A stretch of 33,862 nucleotides of DNA from Bradyrhizobium sp. Ai1a-2 (GCF_000426245.1 NZ_AUEZ01000084.1:1-33862), one strand, 5' to 3'. Counted from the first letter of the stretch, positions 23,450-33,267 are shown. Translations and numbers: made by a program. The notes: generated by a model not told the origin, from the letters alone.

Positions 23450-24453
23450 TCAGGCTTCGTCGCGGCCATCCTCGCAGCCAGCCGCAGCGCCGCGATCAGG
23501 CTCGACGGATTGGCGCGGCCGGTCCCGGCGATGTCGAATGCCGTTCCATGATCGGGCGAGGTCCGGACGAACGGCAGGCCCAGCGTGACATTGACCGCGT
23601 CCTCGAAGGCGATGGTCTTGATCGGGATCAGCGCCTGGTCGTGATACATGCAGATCGCGCAGTCATAGGTCGCGCGCGCCGCCCTGTGGAACAGCGTATC
23701 CGCCGGCAACGGTCCGCGGACGTCGATGCCTTCGCCGCGCAGGATCTCGACTGCCGGCGCCACGATCTCGATATCTTCGGTGCCGAGCGTACCGTCTTCG
23801 CCGGCATGCGGATTGAGGCCTGATACCACGAGACGCGGATGGGCAAGTCCGAAGCGGGATTTCATGTCAGCCACCACGATGCGGGCCGTCGAGACGATCA
23901 GGTCCGTCGTGAGCAATGCGAGCGCTTCGCGCAGCGAAAGGTGGATCGTCACGGGCACGACGGCGAGTTCGGGCGACCACAGCATCATCACTGGCTGTGG
24001 CGCGACCCCGTTCCTGGCCGCGAGCTCGGCCAGGAATTCAGTGTGCCCGGGGTGACCGAAGCCGGCGCGATAGAGCACGTTCTTGGCGATCGGGTTGGTG
24101 ACGACAGCGGCGGCCTTGCCGGCCATGACGTCGGCGACTGCGCGCCGGATCGAGGATAGCGCGGCATCCGCGCTGGTTGCATCCGGCGTGCCGGGCCGCG
24201 CCGTCGCCGGCTTGCCGGCCGGAACCACGGGCAACGCTCTTGCAAATGTGCCGAGCGCCTCTTCGGGGAAGGTATCGGCGAGCTCGACCGCAAGGCCAAG
24301 ACGGTGAGCGCGGTCAGCGAGGAAATCGCGGTCGCCAACAAGATAAAACGGCGGAAGCTTCAGTTCATCACGCCGCAACCATGCGGCAAGCGCAATGTCG
24401 GGGCCGATACCTGCGGGTTCGCCGGATGTCAGCGCAAGGGGCTTCGACATCAT
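23446..24453 (-). CDS. pdxA: 4-hydroxythreonine-4-phosphate dehydrogenase
   Basis: PdxA oxidises 4-hydroxythreonine-4-phosphate in pyridoxal phosphate synthesis, using NAD and a divalent metal. The 335-residue sequence begins PLALTSGEPAGIGPDIALAA, contains GHPGHTEFLAEL with metal-binding histidines, and has MYHDQALIPIKTI and RTSPDHGTAFDIAG near the end. Two ATGs stand in tandem at the start; the first overlaps the surA stop (TGATG) and was chosen. It overlaps rsmA at its 3' end. Confidence 0.95.
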   Translation of the reverse strand: MMSKPLALTSGEPAGIGPDIALAAWLRRDELKLPPFYLVGDRDFLADRAHRLGLAVELADTFPEEALGTFARALPVVPAGKPATARPGTPDATSADAALSSIRRAVADVMAGKAAAVVTNPIAKNVLYRAGFGHPGHTEFLAELAARNGVAPQPVMMLWSPELAVVPVTIHLSLREALALLTTDLIVSTARIVVADMKSRFGLAHPRLVVSGLNPHAGEDGTLGTEDIEIVAPAVEILRGEGIDVRGPLPADTLFHRAARATYDCAICMYHDQALIPIKTIAFEDAVNVTLGLPFVRTSPDHGTAFDIAGTGRANPSSLIAALRLAARMAATKPE

Positions 24454-25394
24454 CAGCGATATTCGATCATGGCCGCTTTGCGGACTTCCTGCAGATAGGA
24501 TTTCGATTTCGCCTCATATTTCTGGGCGTACATCTTCTCGCGGATTTCCTTTTTCTTCGGCGAGTCGATCATCGTCGTCTTGCGACCGCACAGCACGACC
24601 ATCTCCACGCCTTGCTTGGTGATCTCCGGCGGGGTCATATGGCCGACCGGGGTCTTGTCGAGCACCTCGCGAATGGCTGGCGGGATGTCGCCCGAAGTCT
24701 TGGTGACAGTGTCACGGATCGCCGCGTTCGGTATGGTCTTGAAATAGGAGTTGGCTTCGTCGCAGCTCGTGATGCGCTCGCGCAGTCCCTCGGCTTCCTT
24801 CTTGCGCGCTTCGACCAAGGCCGGTGTGGAGCCACGCGGCACGATCAGCACGATCGGCTGCATCTTGTATTCGAAGGCTTCGACTTCGGTCTTTTCGCCG
24901 CCTTCCTGCGCCGCGGCAGCAACGTCCTTCTCGCCGACCTGGAGGCTTTCCTTGTAGCGGCCACGCACCAGGCTGGTCCAAACCATGTCGGCCCTGATGC
25001 GCGACTTGAGCGTGTCGGCGCGAATGCCCTGGCTCTCGAGCGACTTCGTCAGTTGCTCCGGCGATATCCGCATCCGCGCGCTCATCGCGGAATAGGATTG
25101 ATCGATGTCGGAGGACGAGGGGTCGACGCCGTATTTCTTGGCTTCCTTGATCTTCACCTTTTCGTCGATCAGTTCCTCGATCACTTCCTGTCGCGTCGAC
25201 TGCTTGTGGGTGGTCAGGAAGTTGAGCTTGCTGCGCTGCTCGACGTCGTAGTTGGTGATCGGCTCGCCATTGACCATGACGGCTACAGTCTGCGCTTTAA
25301 GCGGCGAAGTGCCGCAGAGCATCAACGCCAGCGCGAGGGCGCAGGCCAGAGCCGAAAAGCGAGGGGGCAAGGTCGTCATGGTCATCTCAGCCAT
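24453..25394 (-). CDS. surA: SurA-like periplasmic chaperone / peptidyl-prolyl isomerase
   Basis: This 313-residue protein has a signal peptide ending near SPLKAQ, then the SurA N-terminal chaperone domain, starting VAVMVNGEPITNYDVEQRSK. One parvulin-like region follows at about residues 175-285. SurA escorts outer-membrane proteins, including LptD, across the periplasm. It is shorter than the E. coli protein (two parvulin domains), as usual for this lineage. The start is uncertain: ATGs at 25394, 25385 and 25379 are all in frame and none has a strong ribosome binding site. Its place directly after lptD fits its client. Confidence 0.88.
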   Translation of the reverse strand: MAEMTMTTLPPRFSALACALALALMLCGTSPLKAQTVAVMVNGEPITNYDVEQRSKLNFLTTHKQSTRQEVIEELIDEKVKIKEAKKYGVDPSSSDIDQSYSAMSARMRISPEQLTKSLESQGIRADTLKSRIRADMVWTSLVRGRYKESLQVGEKDVAAAAQEGGEKTEVEAFEYKMQPIVLIVPRGSTPALVEARKKEAEGLRERITSCDEANSYFKTIPNAAIRDTVTKTSGDIPPAIREVLDKTPVGHMTPPEITKQGVEMVVLCGRKTTMIDSPKKKEIREKMYAQKYEAKSKSYLQEVRKAAMIEYR

Positions 25395-25447
25395 ACGGTC
25401 ATATCAGCCATATCAACCAATTCGCACCGAATTTCGGAGGTGCGGAT

Positions 25448-27937
25448 CTACTGAAGGCCAGTTCCGCTGCTTGACGTCGTCGTCGTGTTTGCGATGGTCC
25501 GCAGCCCGAGTTGCAGCATGAACGCATGGCTGAGGACTGGCGGCGTCGTGCCGGCGGAGTAGGTATAGGACGTGACGTAATTCGCGGCCAGCACGAAGCA
25601 GTCGTCCACATAGCCAGCGCCGATGACGTACTGATTGATCTTGTTCGCTTCAAGGTCCCAACGCGCCGAGCCGGATACGACCCAGTTCGAGGCGACCTTG
25701 ACCGCGGCAGTGGTCAGGATGCCTTCGCGACGGGTCAGATAGCCGAGTTCCGGTTGGGCCGCGTAGTTACCATAGAGCAGGCTGACCGACCAACGATCGA
25801 AGTTTGCGCGTCCCTCGGCCTCGAACCGGTTGATGTTCCAGGTAGCCTCGTCCATTCGCGAGCGGATGCTGAACGTGTAGGTCCGGTTGGGCGAATAGCT
25901 GACGCTGCCGACATAGTCGGATGCGGCCTGCTGCAGGCCCGAATCGAGGCCGGTGTTGGTAGCGTCGGCGACCGCGAACGAGTTCAGGCCGAACAGCTGG
26001 TAGGACTGCCCGAACAGCACCTTCACGGCACCGCCCCGATCGAATTGGGTGGTCGCCTGCACGCCAACGTTGGCACGGCCGCCGCCCTCGACACGGTCAT
26101 AGCCCGAGAACTTGTCGACGGCGAACAGGTTGCTGGTGTCGAACACGAGGCTCTGCGCGTCCTCGTTCGGCAGCTTGCCGGCGTAGGTCTCGTTCGGGCG
26201 GATGATGACCTGCGCGATCGGCTCGAGCGTGGTGGTGCCCCACGGCTGCACGTTGATGAACGGGTACCGATATTCGAGGCCGATCGTCGGCATCGCGCGC
26301 AGCGCCGTCGTATCGCCGACCGGAAGGAAGTTCGAGACACCGGGCTGGTTCGAGACCGAGGCATCGATCGCGTCGGCGCGAAGGATCGCGAACGGCGTCC
26401 AGATCTGGCCGAACGGGTCGGTGTACGATTTCCGCCATTGCGCTTCGGCCGTCAGGCGCGTGTAGGTGCCCGGGAAGCCGCGCAGCAGGCATTGCGAGGG
26501 CATCCGGGCCAGCGGATCGGCGGATGCCGTGGTGCACAGGCCAGCGGTGTTGGCGAGCGTCGTGATCGGGTCGAAGACCGCCTGGTCGCGCGTCAGGCTG
26601 GTGAAGTTCACCTTGTAGCTGAACTCACCGCCGAAGATCGGGCTGTTGACCACGTTGTTATAGTCGATCACCGGATGGATCACCGGCACCTGGCTCTGGT
26701 TGCCGGAGAAGCTCAGGTAATAGATCGTGCGCGCATCGAAGAAGCTGCGATTGCCGACGCCGGTCAGATAGAGCTGCGAGATCGCTTCGGTCGGCAGGCT
26801 CAGGAATGCTGCGAATGGGTCCTTATACTGGGCGAGGCGATAGTCCTGGAAGAAGAAGTAGTCGGACAGGAGCACGCCTTCCCAGCCCCAGACCCACTTG
26901 TCGTTGATCGCGAACTGGCCCCTGGTATCGACGCCGCCGCGCAACTGGCGGTCGCCCGGCTGGCCGGCGAAGGCGCCGGGGTCGAGCTGGTCGATGCCGT
27001 AGGCGCGGATCGAGTAGGAGCCATCCAACAGGCGCTGGCGGAATTCGCCCTGGAGCAAGACGCCCTGGCGCGTGGTGAAGCGCGGGTTGACCGTGAGGTC
27101 ATAGTCTGGCGCGAGCGCGAAATAATAGGGGACCTCGACGGCGTAGCCGTAGGTCGACGCCTCGCTGATGCCCGGCATCAGGAAGCCGCTCTTGCGCTTC
27201 ACGGTCGGGTCGGGGGTCGAGAAATAGGGCATGTACGCCATCGGAACGCCGAAGAATTCGAGCTGGGCGTTCTCGAAGTAGAGCATCTTCTCGGTCTGGT
27301 TATGGATGATGCGGGCGCCCTTGACCTGCCACAGCGGCGGCTTCTTCGGGTCGTCCTTACATGGTGCGCAGGCCGTATAGACGCCGTTTTCGAACACCGT
27401 GTAATTGCCGCTCGAGCGATCGGCGCGGGTCGCCGCCATGCGCGTCTGGTCCTCGGTGTCGACGCGCAGCGAATCGACGAAACCATCCCGGTAATCGTCG
27501 CTGAGATCCATGATGTTGGCGTAGGTGATCTTGCCCTGGGCATCCGTGAAACGGATGTTGCCCTCGGCATGAAGGCGCTTGGTCCTCTGGTCGTAGATAA
27601 CCTTGTCGGCCTCGACGCTGGTGCCGTTGTAGAACATCTGCACGTTGCCGACCGCGGACACGCGCTGATTGTTGTAGTCGTAATCGACCTCGGTCGCCTG
27701 CACGAGCATCTGCCCGTCATTGCGGGGCGGGGCGGGAGTCGGTTTCGGCGGCCGCGGATTGTACGTGAAGCTTTGCGCGGCGGCCGGCGTCGTGAGGCCA
27801 ACGCCGATCGTCCCGGTAAGAATGAATCCAACGGTCAGGGTTAGCAGGAAGCCGGCCAAGCGGGTTCGATGACGGCGCACGGTACTGCGCCGCCTGAACG
27901 CAAGCGACTCCAACTGGCGGGCGGCGACAACGGCCAC
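25448..27937 (-). CDS. lptD: LPS assembly outer-membrane protein LptD
   Basis: LptD is the outer-membrane barrel that, with LptE, inserts lipopolysaccharide into the outer leaflet. The 829-residue protein has an arginine-rich N-terminus and signal segment ending TTPAAAQ. An OstA-like jellyroll domain follows (VDYDYNNQRVSAVGNVQMFY and further beta repeats). A long beta-barrel region with alternating hydrophobic strands runs to the end. I chose the GTG at 27937: it overlaps the lptG stop (TAGTG) and has AGGAGGA 6 bp upstream. The open frame continues to an ATG at 28003, but that stretch lies inside lptG. The next gene, surA, starts about 50 bp downstream. Confidence 0.93.
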   Translation of the reverse strand: MAVVAARQLESLAFRRRSTVRRHRTRLAGFLLTLTVGFILTGTIGVGLTTPAAAQSFTYNPRPPKPTPAPPRNDGQMLVQATEVDYDYNNQRVSAVGNVQMFYNGTSVEADKVIYDQRTKRLHAEGNIRFTDAQGKITYANIMDLSDDYRDGFVDSLRVDTEDQTRMAATRADRSSGNYTVFENGVYTACAPCKDDPKKPPLWQVKGARIIHNQTEKMLYFENAQLEFFGVPMAYMPYFSTPDPTVKRKSGFLMPGISEASTYGYAVEVPYYFALAPDYDLTVNPRFTTRQGVLLQGEFRQRLLDGSYSIRAYGIDQLDPGAFAGQPGDRQLRGGVDTRGQFAINDKWVWGWEGVLLSDYFFFQDYRLAQYKDPFAAFLSLPTEAISQLYLTGVGNRSFFDARTIYYLSFSGNQSQVPVIHPVIDYNNVVNSPIFGGEFSYKVNFTSLTRDQAVFDPITTLANTAGLCTTASADPLARMPSQCLLRGFPGTYTRLTAEAQWRKSYTDPFGQIWTPFAILRADAIDASVSNQPGVSNFLPVGDTTALRAMPTIGLEYRYPFINVQPWGTTTLEPIAQVIIRPNETYAGKLPNEDAQSLVFDTSNLFAVDKFSGYDRVEGGGRANVGVQATTQFDRGGAVKVLFGQSYQLFGLNSFAVADATNTGLDSGLQQAASDYVGSVSYSPNRTYTFSIRSRMDEATWNINRFEAEGRANFDRWSVSLLYGNYAAQPELGYLTRREGILTTAAVKVASNWVVSGSARWDLEANKINQYVIGAGYVDDCFVLAANYVTSYTYSAGTTPPVLSHAFMLQLGLRTIANTTTTSSSGTGLQ

Positions 27938-29034
27938 TACCCGTCCTCCTGATACAGCAAGGCCAAGAAACCGGTGAGGCCGCCTACGCACACAGGCAAC
28001 CACGCCGCAGCGATGGGATGCATCAACTCAGCCTTGCTCAAATCTTCAGTTACTTTCGAAAGCACGTAGAGCAGAAAGCCTGCACCCACGCCACTTAAAA
28101 CCATCTTTTGCACGCCGCCGAACCGGAAGAAGCGCAAGCTGACCGAAGCTGCCAAAAGCACCATCGCAGCCAGCAAAAACGGCTGTGCAATGAGCTTGTG
28201 ATACTGCAGCCGGTAGCCGGCAGTCGCGAAGCCTGAGCTCTCCGACGAACGGATGTAGTCCGGTAGTTGCCAAAACGACACAGTTTCCGGGGTGGAAAAA
28301 CTGTTGCGGACCTGGGCCGGAGTCAGCGTCGTGGCCAGGTAGAAGGTGTCCTGGTCGACCGGAGGCTTGTCGAGGGAGTATCGACGTACTCCTTTGAACA
28401 CCCAACGGCCCTCTTCGAGCGAGGCTTCGCGCGCTTCGATTCGCTCCTTGAACTGCAGCGCGGTATCGAATCGGAATACGGTCAGCCCGGTGAGGCGCAC
28501 GCCCTGCTGCTCGCTGCGGGCGGCGTTGATGATCGACTGGCCTTCATTGTTGACCTGGTTGAGCCAGAAGCCGGAGGCGTCCTGGATGCCGCCACCGGGC
28601 GCCGAGCCAAACAGCTCCGCCTCCATCTGCTTGGAGAGCTCGCGCAGGTTTGCCGACATCGGATTGTAAGCGGTGGTCGCCGCGATCCCCAGGACGAGCG
28701 CGCTCGCCAGCGCGGGGGCGATGAACTGCCAGGCCGAAACGCCGGCGGCGCGCGCAACCACCAGTTCGAGCCGGCGCGACAGCGCGAGATAGCAGGTCAT
28801 CGCGCCGATGAGCACGCAGAACGGCATCAGCTTCTCGAGCAGCTGCGGCACGCGGAATAGCGAGGTCTCGGCGACCGTGATCGCGGAGGCCGTGACCAGC
28901 CCGGAGGTCTTGCGCACCATCTCGATATAGTCGACGAGGACGAGCAGCACGAAAATGCCGACGAATACGCCGACGGCCGAGATCACGAAGCGGCCGGCGA
29001 AATAGCGCCCAAGCGTATTGGTGACCATGCTCAT
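27937..29034 (-). CDS. lptG: LPS export ABC transporter permease LptG
   Basis: LptG, with LptF, forms the membrane part of the LptB2FG transporter that lifts lipopolysaccharide out of the inner membrane. The 365-residue protein has the YjgP/YjgQ layout: three N-terminal membrane segments (first at about 16-38), a periplasmic beta-jellyroll of about 150 residues, and three C-terminal membrane segments. It starts within the lptF stop (ATGA overlap) and its stop shares a base with the lptD start. The ATPase LptB is not encoded in this window. Confidence 0.93.
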   Translation of the reverse strand: MSMVTNTLGRYFAGRFVISAVGVFVGIFVLLVLVDYIEMVRKTSGLVTASAITVAETSLFRVPQLLEKLMPFCVLIGAMTCYLALSRRLELVVARAAGVSAWQFIAPALASALVLGIAATTAYNPMSANLRELSKQMEAELFGSAPGGGIQDASGFWLNQVNNEGQSIINAARSEQQGVRLTGLTVFRFDTALQFKERIEAREASLEEGRWVFKGVRRYSLDKPPVDQDTFYLATTLTPAQVRNSFSTPETVSFWQLPDYIRSSESSGFATAGYRLQYHKLIAQPFLLAAMVLLAASVSLRFFRFGGVQKMVLSGVGAGFLLYVLSKVTEDLSKAELMHPIAAAWLPVCVGGLTGFLALLYQEDG

Positions 29035-30197
29035 GCGGTGGCCGGCCTTCCGAACAGGCGCGCGAACCGTGCATTCGACTTGTTGATGGCCTCCATCAAT
29101 CCGGCGGGCGGCTCCACCACCACGCCGCCGATGATCATCCAGAGCCCGATGCCGATACCGCCGATCAGCATCAGGTACTGTGCGCCGACGGCAAGCAACG
29201 AATTCACCGCCATCACCGAGCAGGCGAATCCGGCCATGCGCAGGCCGAGCACGGCGAGAACCGAGCCGCCGATCGAGAAATTGCGACTCTGGCGCGTCGT
29301 GCGCGGCGCGCCGAGGAAAGCAAATGTGAGTGCGGCAAATGCGAAGGGATAGATCGGCGCCATGAAGCGGTCGTGCAATTCGGCGCGGAACTGGCCGGAC
29401 AGTTGATCATAAGTCGGATCATCAGCCGCGGGCCAGATCAATTCCCATAGATAGCGTTCGCGAATCCCCAGCGTGACGTCGCGCTGGCTGGAGAATTTCG
29501 ACATGTCGAATGCGTAGCGGCCGAAGGCGACGAGGGCCGGGTCGCGCTTGCCGACTTCGAATCGCTCGAGATTGCCGTCCTCCAGCACCAGATACGAACC
29601 ACGCTCGTTCTTCAGCACCGTGCCGTGGTCGGCGATGATCGTGACGCGCTCCTTGGGATCGCGGCGATCGTCGACGAAGATGCCGCCGAGCACGCCGCCC
29701 GGCAGGCGCTCGCGAATCCGAATCGTCAGGTTCTGGTCGAGCTGGGCGAAGCGGCCGGGCTGCAGGATGTTGGTAAGCACGTCGGCGGTGATCTCGGCGT
29801 CCCATTGCTTGATGCGCCGCATGCCGTCGGGGGCGAGGTAGGCGCCGATGAAGAAGACCATCGCGGCTACCACGCATGTGGCATAGAAGAAGGGACGGAA
29901 CAGCCGGAATGGCGAAAAGCCCGCGGCGTTCATCACGATGATCTCGGAATCGGTCGCGAGCTTGTTCAGCGTGTGGGAGACCGCGATCATCAGCGCGATC
30001 GGCGCGATGATCAGGACGAGAGCCGGAATCACGAGGCCAGTGATGCCGAGGAAGGTGATGATGGTCTGACCCTGGCTCGTCATCAGGTCGATGCCGCGCA
30101 ACGCCTGGGTAATCCAGATCACGCCGGTGAGGCTGACCAGGACTACCGCAAACGACGCGAGCGTCGTGCGGAAAATATACCTGTCAATCGACCCCAT
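29031..30197 (-). CDS. lptF: LPS export ABC transporter permease LptF
   Basis: This is a 388-residue YjgP/YjgQ-family permease, partner of LptG. It opens with MGSIDRYIFRTTLASFAVVL, has three membrane segments before a large periplasmic domain (about 130-270), and three after it. It is the first gene of the envelope operon, diverging from pepA as in E. coli. A possible promoter lies at 30307-30335. No obvious Shine-Dalgarno immediately precedes the ATG at 30197, where the upstream sequence reads GCGGTAACAG. Confidence 0.93.
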   Translation of the reverse strand: MGSIDRYIFRTTLASFAVVLVSLTGVIWITQALRGIDLMTSQGQTIITFLGITGLVIPALVLIIAPIALMIAVSHTLNKLATDSEIIVMNAAGFSPFRLFRPFFYATCVVAAMVFFIGAYLAPDGMRRIKQWDAEITADVLTNILQPGRFAQLDQNLTIRIRERLPGGVLGGIFVDDRRDPKERVTIIADHGTVLKNERGSYLVLEDGNLERFEVGKRDPALVAFGRYAFDMSKFSSQRDVTLGIRERYLWELIWPAADDPTYDQLSGQFRAELHDRFMAPIYPFAFAALTFAFLGAPRTTRQSRNFSIGGSVLAVLGLRMAGFACSVMAVNSLLAVGAQYLMLIGGIGIGLWMIIGGVVVEPPAGLMEAINKSNARFARLFGRPATA

Positions 30198-30306
30198 CTG
30201 TTACCGCAAAATCCCACTTGGCGCGCCCAAACGCACGGCTTCCGACCAATCCCTTTGAAGGGCTCCCCTTTGGCCGTGCCGCTTATCCCGTCCAGCCGTT
30301 ACTCTC

Positions 30307-30335
30307 TCATTACCATCCCTTTGATCCGTCAACAA
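30307..30335 (-). promoter_or_regulatory. Possible lptF promoter
   Basis: On the minus strand TTGTTG (30330-30335) and TAATGA (30307-30312) are 17 bp apart, about 110 bp upstream of lptF. The match is moderate. The rest of the 350-bp lptF-pepA region showed no other clear element; a pepA promoter was not pinned down. Confidence 0.35.
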
Positions 30336-30550
30336 AATGGCTGGGCCAAGGCACTGTTTCCACATGGTTAATTATTCCCCTTTGTGGCGTTCCGGCCACG
30401 CCGCGCTTGGCAGTGCGGCGGCTGGCAGGCCATAGTGTTGATGAACCCCAGCGGCCGGCCGATCTGGACGGCCGCGAACCGACATTCCACCTACTACCTA
30501 CGCCAGCCGGCTCCCGCCTGCGACAGCCCTGATTCTGGAGGAATTTGCCT

Positions 30551-32053
30551 ATGTCCGACGCCGTAAAGGTCGGCTTTGTTCCGTTTTCCGCGCCCGTCCG
30601 GGGCCTGATGGTGGTGTTCTGCGACGAGGCATTGAAGTTCGGCGCAGCGACCGAGAAGGCGCTTGGGAAGGCGGCGGAGACAGTCAAGCGGGCGGCCGCA
30701 GCCAACCAGTTCAAGGGCAAGAGCGGCGCTGCTCTCGACATCCTGGCGCCGGAGGGAATCAAGGCCGAGCGCCTGATCGTCATCGGAACCGGCAAGACGT
30801 CGGCGCTGAAGGAGAAGGATTTTCTCAAATTCGGCGGCGTCGTTGCCGGCAAGCTGAACGCGGCGACGGGTGCTGTCATCGTGATCGCCGAGTTGCCCGA
30901 GGGCGCAATGAAGGCGGAGCAGGGGGCGGCGATCGCCTCTGGTATCCGGCTCCGGGCCTATAAATTCGATCGCTACAAGACCAAGAAGAAGGACGGCGAG
31001 AACGAATCGGTGCGCGCCGATGTCTCGATCGCCGTCGATGACGTCGGCGCCGCGCGGAAGGCGTTCGGGCCTGACGCCTCCATCGTCGAGGGCGTCGTCA
31101 TCGCACGCGACCTCGTGAACGAGCCGCCGAACGTGCTCTATCCCGAAGAGTTCGCACGGCGCGCCAGCCAACTCCGCAAGATCGGCGTCGACGTCGAGGT
31201 GCTCGACGTCAAGGCGATGACCAAGCTCGGCATGGGCGCGCTGCTCGGCGTCGCGCAGGGCTCGGCGCGGCCGGGCCGCGTGGTGATCATGCGCTGGAAC
31301 GGCGGCAAGAAGAGCGAGCAGCCGGTGGCGTTCGTCGGCAAGGGCGTCTGCTTCGATACCGGCGGCATCTCGATCAAGCCGGCGGGAAGCATGGAGGACA
31401 TGAAGGGCGACATGGGCGGCGCGGCCTGCGTGGTCGGGCTGATGCACGCGCTCGCCGCGCGCAAGGCCAAGGTCAACGCGGTCGGCGCCATCGGCCTCGT
31501 CGAGAACATGCCCGACGGCAACGCGCAGCGTCCCGGCGATATCGTCAAGTCGATGTCGGGCCAGACCATCGAGATCATCAACACAGACGCCGAGGGGCGG
31601 CTCGTGCTCGCCGACGTGCTCTGGTATGTGGCCAAGAAGTTCAAGCCGAAATTCATGGTCGATCTGGCGACGCTGACCGGAGCGATCATGGTCGCGCTCG
31701 GCACCGAGCATGCCGGCCTGTTCTCTAATAATGACGAACTGGCCGATCGGCTCATGAAGGTCGGGCAGGAGACCGGCGAGCGGGTGTGGCGCATGCCGCT
31801 CGGCGCGGAATACGACAAGCTGATCGATTCGCAGTTCGCCGACATGAAGAATACCGGCGGCCGCCATGGCGGCTCGATCACCGCAGCGCAGTTCCTGCAA
31901 CGCTTCGTCGACGGCACGCCCTGGGCGCATCTCGATATCGCGGGAACTGCGATGGGCGCGCCGAAAAGCGACATCAACCAGAGCTGGGGCTCGGGCTACG
32001 GCGTTCGCCTGCTGGAACGCCTGGTCGCCGACTATTACGAGGCGAAGAAATAG
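30551..32053 (+). CDS. pepA: Leucyl aminopeptidase (M17)
   Basis: This 500-residue cytosolic M17 aminopeptidase removes N-terminal residues from peptides using two metal ions. The expected ligands and catalytic residues are all in place: K264, D269, D287, D346 and E348 for metals, K276 and R350 for catalysis, with the signature NTDAEGRL at 344-351. The ATG at 30551 follows GGAGG. An N-terminal domain of about 170 residues precedes the catalytic part. In E. coli PepA also binds DNA as a regulator; that activity cannot be judged here. holC follows 6 bp later. Confidence 0.95.
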   Translation: MSDAVKVGFVPFSAPVRGLMVVFCDEALKFGAATEKALGKAAETVKRAAAANQFKGKSGAALDILAPEGIKAERLIVIGTGKTSALKEKDFLKFGGVVAGKLNAATGAVIVIAELPEGAMKAEQGAAIASGIRLRAYKFDRYKTKKKDGENESVRADVSIAVDDVGAARKAFGPDASIVEGVVIARDLVNEPPNVLYPEEFARRASQLRKIGVDVEVLDVKAMTKLGMGALLGVAQGSARPGRVVIMRWNGGKKSEQPVAFVGKGVCFDTGGISIKPAGSMEDMKGDMGGAACVVGLMHALAARKAKVNAVGAIGLVENMPDGNAQRPGDIVKSMSGQTIEIINTDAEGRLVLADVLWYVAKKFKPKFMVDLATLTGAIMVALGTEHAGLFSNNDELADRLMKVGQETGERVWRMPLGAEYDKLIDSQFADMKNTGGRHGGSITAAQFLQRFVDGTPWAHLDIAGTAMGAPKSDINQSWGSGYGVRLLERLVADYYEAKK

Positions 32054-32059
32054 CCTGAT

Positions 32060-32512
32060 ATGACCGAGGTCCTGTTCTATCATCTGCAGGGCATGTCGCT
32101 CGAGAGCGTGCTGCCGCCGCTGCTCGAGAAATCGCTGGAGCGCGGCTGGCGCGTGGTCGTGCAATCGACCTCGCTGGAGCGCGCCGAAGCGCTCGATGCG
32201 CACTTATGGACCTACAGCGACGATTCCTTTCTGCCGCATGCCACCTGGCGTGTCGCCGACGCATCGGATCAGCCGATCATCCTTTCGATCGACGACGGCA
32301 ATCCGAACCGCGCCAATGTGCGCTTCCTGGTCGACAATGCGGCGATGCCCGAAGATAGCGACAGCTACGAGCGGCTGGTGCTGGTGTTCAACGGCGACGA
32401 CACGGAGGCCGTGGCGGCGGCGCGCGAGAGCTGGACCACCTGCAAAGCGCGCGGACTCGATGTGACCTATTGGCAGGCCGACGAGCGGGGCCGCTGGCAG
32501 CGCCGGCAATAG
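32060..32512 (+). CDS. holC: DNA polymerase III subunit chi
   Basis: Chi (150 residues) links the clamp loader to single-strand binding protein at the fork. The typical features are EVLFYHLQGMSLE at the start, ALDAHLWTYSDDSFLPH near 50-66, and ERLVLVFNGDD near 105. The gene begins 6 bp after pepA, an order conserved in Proteobacteria, and length is normal. Confidence 0.92.
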   Translation: MTEVLFYHLQGMSLESVLPPLLEKSLERGWRVVVQSTSLERAEALDAHLWTYSDDSFLPHATWRVADASDQPIILSIDDGNPNRANVRFLVDNAAMPEDSDSYERLVLVFNGDDTEAVAAARESWTTCKARGLDVTYWQADERGRWQRRQ

Positions 32513-32702
32513 AAGGTTGCACAATTAATGATAATTTGCACTTTGTGTCCTGGAGTCGGCGCCCAGCCACGGTCATGCCGCAAAGGGATGGTCGGACAAG
32601 GATTTTAAGGCGAAGGTGCGCGGCGCGCGCCACGCTTGGGGATCGCTTCGCGCGAAGAATGCGCGGCGGAACAAGAGGGTAGACACGGGAGCCCAATCGA
32701 TC

Positions 32703-33266
32703 GTGCGAGATGGAACACTGATTCGGAAACCGCTGGTGGCCCTGCTTCTGCTTGCGCCGGTCCTCGCCGGCTGCTCCGGGGGCTCGGATATTTTCGGAGG
32801 CTCGGAGATTTTTTCGAAGGATGCCCAGTGGTTCTCGCGGACGGGCCGGCTGTCCATCCGCAACATTTCGATCGAGACGCCGCCGCTGACGCCGACCAAG
32901 CCGGTCACCGCCGAAGACATGGTGAGTGCCGAGGGCGGATGTCCGGGGATGGCCGCGGCGGGGCCTGCGAACGCCAATGCGCTCGCCGACGGTGCAGGTA
33001 GCACGCCACCGCCGCAGAATGTGGGGACGGTCGCGCTCGGACATACCGAGTGCGATGTGGTGCGCGGCATCGGCGCGCCCGACAATGTCGGTCTCTCCAA
33101 AAATGAACGCGGCGATCGTGTCGCCGTCGTCACTTACACGCAGGGGCCGCGCGCCGGCATCTACACCTTCACCTCCGGCCGCTTGTCGTCGATTGAGCGC
33201 ATTGACGTGCCCGCGCCGCCGCCGAAGGCCGGCAAGCCGAAGGCGAAGAAACACGCCGCGATGTAA
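32703..33266 (+). CDS. Predicted lipoprotein, possibly BamE/SmpA-like
   Basis: The protein is a probable lipoprotein: after a short basic start the hydrophobic stretch LVALLLLAPVLAGC provides a lipobox with lipidated C24. I chose the GTG at 32703 (187 residues), because the frame upstream is arginine-rich and unlike a signal peptide; GGGAG lies upstream. The second half (VGTVALGHTECDVVRGIGAP, then a TYTQGPRAGIYTFTSGRL segment) resembles the small SmpA/BamE fold, in which a conserved glycine-proline turn precedes beta strands. That link is tentative. A lysine-rich tail ends the protein. No operon partner is evident beyond holC, 190 bp upstream. Confidence 0.65.
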   Translation: MRDGTLIRKPLVALLLLAPVLAGCSGGSDIFGGSEIFSKDAQWFSRTGRLSIRNISIETPPLTPTKPVTAEDMVSAEGGCPGMAAAGPANANALADGAGSTPPPQNVGTVALGHTECDVVRGIGAPDNVGLSKNERGDRVAVVTYTQGPRAGIYTFTSGRLSSIERIDVPAPPPKAGKPKAKKHAAM

Positions 33267-33267
33267 G

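Noticed and set aside
21479..23551. A 690-codon plus-strand frame opposite adh and rsmA
   Set aside because: Same antisense artefact of GC-rich coding DNA; no recognisable protein features.
25511..27844. A 777-codon plus-strand frame opposite lptD
   Set aside because: Antisense shadow; lptD on the other strand is well supported.
32513..32560. TTGCAC direct repeat and GATAAT before the lipoprotein gene as a promoter
   Set aside because: The hexamer spacing does not fit any arrangement tested by eye.
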